The notes under the pieces: generated by a model
What the model was told of the DNA's origin: nothing
The model's input: only the letters and a program-made list of their open reading frames with translations
The model's database searches: none
Assembly (NCBI RefSeq): GCF_000023785.1
Contig: NC_012982.1
Location: 3,286,001 to 3,350,000, forward strand
Direction of reading: 5' to 3'
Length of the DNA stretch: 64,000 bases
Source of the DNA: Hirschia baltica ATCC 49814
GTDB taxonomy: Bacteria > Pseudomonadota > Alphaproteobacteria > Caulobacterales > Hyphomonadaceae
Program-made: the position numbers and the translations under genes
In this document: positions 59,525-64,000 of the stretch, piece by piece
Numbering within the stretch: position 1 is the stretch's first letter
Layout: the number at the start of each line of letters is the position of its first letter

Positions 59525-60409
59525 CTATCCACCTTCTTCTGAAAGTTCAGTCTCACTTATTTGTATAGCTTTTTTATATTCTACAATCTGTTTTTGTAGT
59601 TCACTTATTCTATTCGCCTGCAATTCAGCAATAGATTTAATTTGACTAACTTCCACTTGGTCTTCTTTCGTGGAGACTGCCGCCTCCAACACAGATTTCC
59701 CGTGCACAATTCCACATAGCGCATGATAGTTTACAATATGAAGCTGCAATCCATCATAATCTGCAGCCTCAAGCATTTGTTGAGCCTTTTCTTTTTCTTC
59801 TAAACGCCGCACGCGAACTGCTCTATAGTGAAGATCTGTGTTGTCTCCTCCTAGAATAGTATTGCTCAATTCATCTCTCGCGCCGATAAGAAAAGCACCA
59901 CCATTTGCAAGCTGATTGGCAGATTGCGCGTGCGTATTCACACCCGCCAATACAGCCAAAGCCAAACCTCCTACCCCCATGGAAGACTTCGTTACCTTTG
60001 ATTGCGTTATGACTTCCGACATATAGGCATCACAAAGCCGATCCGATTTGGCATAAGCGGCTATCAATATCTGACGCTGGACTATTTCTTCTGCCCTTCC
60101 CATAACCCCCAAAACATTCTCAATTGGAACTTCCTGCTTTGCACTTGCCAAGAGACTACAATCTCTAATGTCCGAATTGGTTAAATGCTTTCGCGGTTTG
60201 GGCTTCAGTTTCTTGCCTATACAAGTCTCATATTTTGCAACATTGCCAGCATCTAAAAGACCAACAACATTTGTAGGATCCACTATATTGTTCACCGTCA
60301 ACAATGTTGCGGGTAATGTTAGTTTATTGGAATAATCTTTAATGTGTGGTGCATTTGAACACCCTGAAAGATACACGAATACTGTAAGAATGATAAATTT
60401 AAACTGCAT
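59525..60409 (-). CDS. Uncharacterised lipoprotein with coiled-coil C-terminus
   Basis: 294 aa from ATG 60409 with a GGGG site. Lipobox YLSGC. The mature protein has a Cys-containing N-domain, a glycine/alanine hydrophobic stretch (VGGLALAVLAGVNTHAQSANQ) and a long C-terminal coiled coil. It is AT-rich and lies between coaBC and dut, so it may be an acquired gene. Family not recognised. Confidence 0.65.
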   Translation of the reverse strand: MQFKFIILTVFVYLSGCSNAPHIKDYSNKLTLPATLLTVNNIVDPTNVVGLLDAGNVAKYETCIGKKLKPKPRKHLTNSDIRDCSLLASAKQEVPIENVLGVMGRAEEIVQRQILIAAYAKSDRLCDAYMSEVITQSKVTKSSMGVGGLALAVLAGVNTHAQSANQLANGGAFLIGARDELSNTILGGDNTDLHYRAVRVRRLEEKEKAQQMLEAADYDGLQLHIVNYHALCGIVHGKSVLEAAVSTKEDQVEVSQIKSIAELQANRISELQKQIVEYKKAIQISETELSEEGG

Positions 60410-60566
60410 AGTAGCCCCCAACTAGCAATGAATACTTATCTTACTACATTTTCAACCTAATATACACCCTCAGGTAAATGTCTGTTTTAAAATTGAAAAA
60501 AGATATGGCAAGTTTCCAAACCACAACAACCAGTTTAAGCATGTCTTCAAATCTAGGAGACATGTC

Positions 60567-61034
60567 ATGAGCCAGCCAGCAAACACAGCGATTATTGAAG
60601 TTAAGCCCCTCCCCCATTTTGAAGGTTTGGCTTTGCCTGCTTATGAAACCACAAGTGCGGCTGGCATGGATTTGCGCGCAGCCAATAATGAAGGCGAAGA
60701 CATTGTACTGGCCCCAATGGCGCGCGATATGATCCCGACAGGTTTGAGCATGGCAATTCCACATGGCTATGAAGTGCAAATCCGCCCGCGTTCTGGCCTA
60801 GCCGCTAAACACGGTATTACATGCCTCAACACGCCCGGCACAATTGATGCTGATTATCGCGGTGAAGTGAAAGTCATTTTGATTAATTTAGGGTCAGAAC
60901 CATTCACCATCAAACGCGGCGAACGCATTGCGCAAATGGTCGTGGCTCCCGTCACGCAAGGCGTTTGGAAAGAAGTTGATGAGCTTTCCAGCACCGATCG
61001 CGGCACAGGTGGATTTGGCTCTACAGGGCGCTAA
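60567..61034 (+). CDS. dut: dUTP diphosphatase
   Basis: 155 aa, usual length. Motifs [33 protein letters not shown] and the C-terminal Gly-rich [10 protein letters not shown] arm. It cleaves dUTP to dUMP and PPi and keeps uracil out of DNA. AGGAGA precedes the ATG. Confidence 0.98.
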   Translation: MSQPANTAIIEVKPLPHFEGLALPAYETTSAAGMDLRAANNEGEDIVLAPMARDMIPTGLSMAIPHGYEVQIRPRSGLAAKHGITCLNTPGTIDADYRGEVKVILINLGSEPFTIKRGERIAQMVVAPVTQGVWKEVDELSSTDRGTGGFGSTGR

Positions 61035-61113
61035 AAGGTCCAAATTGAGTTAACAAAACATAAATTTATTTGATTGAATTTTATGCTTCTGACTCAACAT
61101 GAATAAACCGTAA

Positions 61114-61251
61114 TGTGAGAAGCTGGCGATACCGACAAACTGAAGAGTTCCTCCCCGTCCTCTTTTGCCAACGGGTCGGGTCGCTCACACGACATCTCAC
61201 ACCTTCAAAAAATGCAAGCAGATGATCAAATAGCGACCCGCGATGTTGGCA
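61114..61251. other. Structured intergenic element with two alternative folds
   Basis: Fold A: TGTGAGA (61114-61120) pairs with TCTCACA (61195-61201), and GCGAT+CCGAC (61126-61136, one bulged A) with GTCGGGTCGC (61175-61184). A hairpin AAGAG/CTCTT (61143-61147/61160-61164) has a C-rich loop. Fold B: TGCCAAC..GGGTCGCT (61166-61185) pairs with AGCGACCC..GTTGGCA (61232-61251). The folds share 61175-61184 and exclude each other. It lies between the convergent dut and nuclease genes. Confidence 0.45.
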
Positions 61252-61254
61252 TTG

Positions 61255-61968
61255 TTATTCGAGGGAAGTGAACTTAAATTCAATTGAATATTGTCTTAAC
61301 TCCAGGGAAGGAACAATACGAGCAGCAGCTTTAGTCCTTTTATCAAAATCATGAGCGATCAGAATTCCCCGTACAGGCCTATCTTCTTCTAGTTCTGTAT
61401 CCCCCATATAACCCAAAATTTGTCCGATTGCGCGACTGTCAACTTTACCAGCCTTTAATTCGACGATGACTATACCTTCATCATCTTCACAAGTAATATC
61501 GATAAAACCTGAATCGACTGACCGCTCCGCTCCATCGTCTATGATTCTTAAATTTTCGTCTAATTGAGTTATATTGTTGCGCAACATTGACTGCATATCA
61601 CGCTCTAACGAAAATTTTTGTTTTGTCTGGTTTTCTATATCAGAGTTTACATTGTCGGATGTAAACTCTCTTTCAAAAAAGCCTCCACCTAAAAACTTCT
61701 CGTACCTTACAACAGCATTTTTATATGATTGTAGGTTATTCCTGATGTTTCCGTTGAATACAATTTTCGACGGGTTTGGTTTTCGCGCTCGCTCATCAAA
61801 AACGGAATATTGCAGAGAATTTATTACGTCCTGAAGAGTGTTTTGACGAAAATGCTCTTCAAGGTCTCCGTAAAACTCTTCTACCTTTTTCACTCGATGA
61901 ATTTGAGCAGATTGCGTCCCCTCTGCATATTTCTGCTCCTCAAGCCATTGCAAATAATCTTGGCGCAT
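61255..61968 (-). CDS. NucS-like PD-(D/E)xK endonuclease with integrase-like N-domain
   Basis: 237 aa from ATG 61968, strong GGAGG. The N-terminal 1-95 region (DYLQWLEEQKYAEGTQ, SYKNAVVRYEKFL) resembles a phage-integrase core-binding helical bundle. The C-terminal domain (about 118-237) matches NucS/DUF91 nucleases: Glu122, Asp157 (FIDIT), Glu170 and Lys172 (VELKAG), plus Gln183/Tyr187 (GQILGYMGD). It may cut mismatched or branched DNA. It starts 38 bp after the helicase gene ends on the same strand. Confidence 0.82.
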   Translation of the reverse strand: MRQDYLQWLEEQKYAEGTQSAQIHRVKKVEEFYGDLEEHFRQNTLQDVINSLQYSVFDERARKPNPSKIVFNGNIRNNLQSYKNAVVRYEKFLGGGFFEREFTSDNVNSDIENQTKQKFSLERDMQSMLRNNITQLDENLRIIDDGAERSVDSGFIDITCEDDEGIVIVELKAGKVDSRAIGQILGYMGDTELEEDRPVRGILIAHDFDKRTKAAARIVPSLELRQYSIEFKFTSLE

Positions 61969-62006
61969 ATTTAACCTCCATCAAATCTATCAAAATAATT
62001 AAGACC

Positions 62007-63353
62007 CTACTCCAACTGAAACGGCTCCCCTGCCATATCTGCCAATAGGTAGTCATCATTATTGGCATTGATGTTGAGTTTGCCAAAAGCAAAAGCTGTG
62101 CGGTCTATGATAATGTCACGCGGGCGTAGTTCGCGGGAAAGCTCCAAGCCATCAAGCGTGCGGCAACGGGAAAAGGCCACATAGGCCTGACCGTGGGCAA
62201 ACATGCCATTGTCAAAATCGATATAGACATTATCCAGCGTCATGCCTTGGGATTTGTGAATGGTGACCGCATAAGCTAATCGTAATGGCAATTGCTTGAA
62301 TGATCCCACGACCGTTCGGCTGACAGATTTTTTATCGGAATCAAAATCATAGCGATATTTTTCCCAAGCTTGGGGCGCAATGCGGTAGGTCTCGCCGTCA
62401 ATTTTCACAAATACTGAGCTCTCGCCCAACGCTTCAACGATACCGATTGAGCCATTCACCCACCTGCCCTCTGGATCATTCTTGATCAGCATAACGCGCG
62501 CGCCAACTTTCAGATCAAGAAAAGCATCGGTGGGGAAAGAGCGCTCATCAAACTGACCATCACTCACCCCTTCATAGCTTGTGGCGACGCCGGGTAATTC
62601 ATCGAGGCGTTGCTGATTTATCCGCCATGCCGCCGCATTATTGGGGGTGAGCACAATATGCGTTTCGGATGCATCGGCAGGCGTGCGCGATGAAACACGC
62701 TCCTTCAGAGTTTGCTCTTCTTCGGGTCCAAGCCGACCATTTCGCAACGCATTGAGCACATTTAAAAAACGCTCATCTTCTTGTCGAAACACATGTTTAA
62801 GCGCCGCAAGCTGGAATGCGCCATCCTTAAAAGCTTGGGAAAGAAAAAACCATGGCCCGCCAAAACGGTCATGCAGAATTGGCTCAACTTCACTTTCCAC
62901 AATAGGCGGCAATTGATGCAAATCGCCTGATAAAATCACGCGCACACCGCCAAAAGGCCGCTTATCATTGCGGTTTAGGCGCAACATATCCGACATGCAT
63001 TGCAACATGTCCGAACGCACCATTGAAATCTCGTCCACGACGAGCGTTTCCATTGTTTTGACCAGGCGCTGATTACGCATTTTTTTCACATCAGCCGCAT
63101 CCAGCAAGCGGGGCGGGAATTTAAAAAATGAATGTATTGTCTGCCCGCCTGCATTTACCGCCGCCAAACCAGTGGGTGCTAGCACAACGGATTTATCTCC
63201 CGTTGCACGCAAAAGTCGCTTCAGCATGGTGGTTTTACCGGTGCCTGCGCGCCCCGTCAGGAAGAGATTGCGGTGACCCGTCAATATCTCCTTGAGCAAA
63301 GGATCGTAAGTTGCCGACTCACCATCCTTGTTTGGGGTCACATAAATCACCAA
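62007..63353 (-). CDS. PIF1-like superfamily 1 DNA helicase
   Basis: 448 aa; the start is TTG 63353 (AGGAAG at 8 bases) or GTG 63350. Walker A GRAGTGKT (34-41), DEIS (107-110), LSGDLHQLPP motif III and a C-terminal AVTIHKSQGMTLDNV motif typical of PIF1/RecD-type 5'-3' helicases. It should unwind DNA and G4/R-loop structures. It leads an operon with the NucS-like nuclease. Confidence 0.9.
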   Translation of the reverse strand: MVIYVTPNKDGESATYDPLLKEILTGHRNLFLTGRAGTGKTTMLKRLLRATGDKSVVLAPTGLAAVNAGGQTIHSFFKFPPRLLDAADVKKMRNQRLVKTMETLVVDEISMVRSDMLQCMSDMLRLNRNDKRPFGGVRVILSGDLHQLPPIVESEVEPILHDRFGGPWFFLSQAFKDGAFQLAALKHVFRQEDERFLNVLNALRNGRLGPEEEQTLKERVSSRTPADASETHIVLTPNNAAAWRINQQRLDELPGVATSYEGVSDGQFDERSFPTDAFLDLKVGARVMLIKNDPEGRWVNGSIGIVEALGESSVFVKIDGETYRIAPQAWEKYRYDFDSDKKSVSRTVVGSFKQLPLRLAYAVTIHKSQGMTLDNVYIDFDNGMFAHGQAYVAFSRCRTLDGLELSRELRPRDIIIDRTAFAFGKLNINANNDDYLLADMAGEPFQLE

Positions 63354-63460
63354 GTGAAAGACTTCCTATGAGTAATTGAGCTGATACAATAATAAATGCT
63401 AGCGACGACAATCTCTGAAAATTCAGGACCGATTCGCCGCAAATCAGCTAGGTACAAAGC

Positions 63461-64000
63461 ATGAATCTAACTTCAGAACAAATCCAACGTTATGCACGCC
63501 ACATCATGCTGCGTGAAATTGGCGGTCCGGGCCAGCAAAAATTGCTTAAATCAACAGTCGCGCTTGTCGGCGCTGGCGGTTTGGGCGGACCAGCAGCTTT
63601 GTATTTGGCGGCTGCGGGCGTTGGAAATATTAGATTGATAGATGATGATGAAGTGTCACTTTCCAATCTGCAAAGACAGATTTTGTTTTCAACCTCTGAA
63701 ATTGGTGCCCCAAAGGTAAAAAGCGGCAAAGAAAGGCTTGCCGCACTCAACCCTGATTGCTCAATCACTGAAATTTCCAAACGCCTAAATGCCGATAACG
63801 CCGCCGAATGTATTGGTGGTGCTGATTTTGTGCTGGATGGATCAGACAGTTTTCAGACGCGATTTGATGTGAACCAATTTTGTCATGACAATAATCGCAC
63901 GCTTATTTCTGGGGCAGTTGGCCGTTGGTCAGGACAAGTCTCTGTTTATAAATCGGGCTTGACCAAAGCCAATGAGAAAAAAGATAAACTCCCCTGCTAT
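63461..64000 (+). CDS. ThiF/MoeB/HesA E1-like adenylyltransferase (C-terminus beyond window)
   Basis: 180 codons present. Starts MNLTSEQIQRYARHIMLREIG, a ThiF/MoeB hallmark. Nucleotide loop GAGGLG (37-42), metal/ATP residues DDDEVSLSNLQRQ, and DGSD in place of the more common DCTD. The visible end LPCY leads into the CxxC zinc site that lies outside the window. It adenylates the C-terminus of a sulfur carrier such as ThiS or MoaD. Confidence 0.92.
   Translation, partial: MNLTSEQIQRYARHIMLREIGGPGQQKLLKSTVALVGAGGLGGPAALYLAAAGVGNIRLIDDDEVSLSNLQRQILFSTSEIGAPKVKSGKERLAALNPDCSITEISKRLNADNAAECIGGADFVLDGSDSFQTRFDVNQFCHDNNRTLISGAVGRWSGQVSVYKSGLTKANEKKDKLPCY

Noticed and set aside
61114-61251. tRNA or 4.5S/6S RNA
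   Set aside because: No cloverleaf, no CCA end and no conserved SRP or 6S core; only unspecific secondary structure.

Overview
The window looks like chromosomal DNA from a low-GC (roughly mid-40s percent by eye) aerobic alphaproteobacterium. The gene families and order best fit the Caulobacterales/Maricaulales side, for example a Hirschia-like member of the Hyphomonadaceae. The reasons are: dnaA-dnaN-recF-gyrB next to rpsT, enoyl-CoA hydratase and mutM; ubiE-ubiB-coaBC followed by dut; a RegA/RegB/SenC redox locus; an MmcB gene under an alphaproteobacterial-type SOS box; a large TonB receptor beside a TPR-2OG oxygenase; and a ROSE-type RNA thermometer in front of an Hsp20 gene. The genus is inferred, not proven. 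No tRNA, rRNA, CRISPR array, insertion sequence or prophage was seen.

Layout. 1-6.5 kb: a truncated methyltransferase lipoprotein, Hsp20 with its thermometer, rhomboid protease, a GST with a long charged tail, a glycosyltransferase and a Cache-type chemoreceptor. 6.7-13.3 kb: typA, a DUF1287 protein, a secreted nickel superoxide dismutase, a LysE exporter, small membrane proteins, an SDR and an SdhAF4-like protein. 13.4-23 kb: htpX-like, rsmB, a glycine-zipper lipoprotein, rpe, heparinase II/III-like, a membrane sugar dehydratase and purH. 23-31.8 kb: vWA lipoprotein, rhodanese, argG, ppa, LysE, beta-carbonic anhydrase, TetR, a degenerate zincin, SOS-regulated mmcB, a protein with a clamp-binding-like motif, and a glycine-rich repeat protein. 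31.9-46 kb: regA and regB divergent from senC, an uncharacterised lipoprotein, a YgjP-like peptidase, a CPA antiporter, an EEP nuclease/phosphatase, a TPR-oxygenase and the TonB receptor.

46-64 kb carries gyrB, recF, dnaN and dnaA on the minus strand, then rpsT, enoyl-CoA hydratase, a periplasmic protein and mutM. ubiE, ubiB and coaBC follow on the plus strand. A lipoprotein gene lies between coaBC and dut. Between dut and a ThiF/MoeB-type gene (cut by the window end) lies an operon of a PIF1-like helicase and a NucS-like nuclease, ending next to an intricate inverted-repeat element.

The most unusual items are: the Ni-SOD whose nickel hook is created directly by signal peptidase; the helicase-nuclease pair and its neighbouring structured element; the 31-residue repeat protein; the QLDLF protein beside mmcB; the GST fused to an RNase E-like charged tail; and the Hsp20 thermometer. 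Most other genes are ordinary housekeeping genes. Families were assigned by reading motifs; no database search was run.
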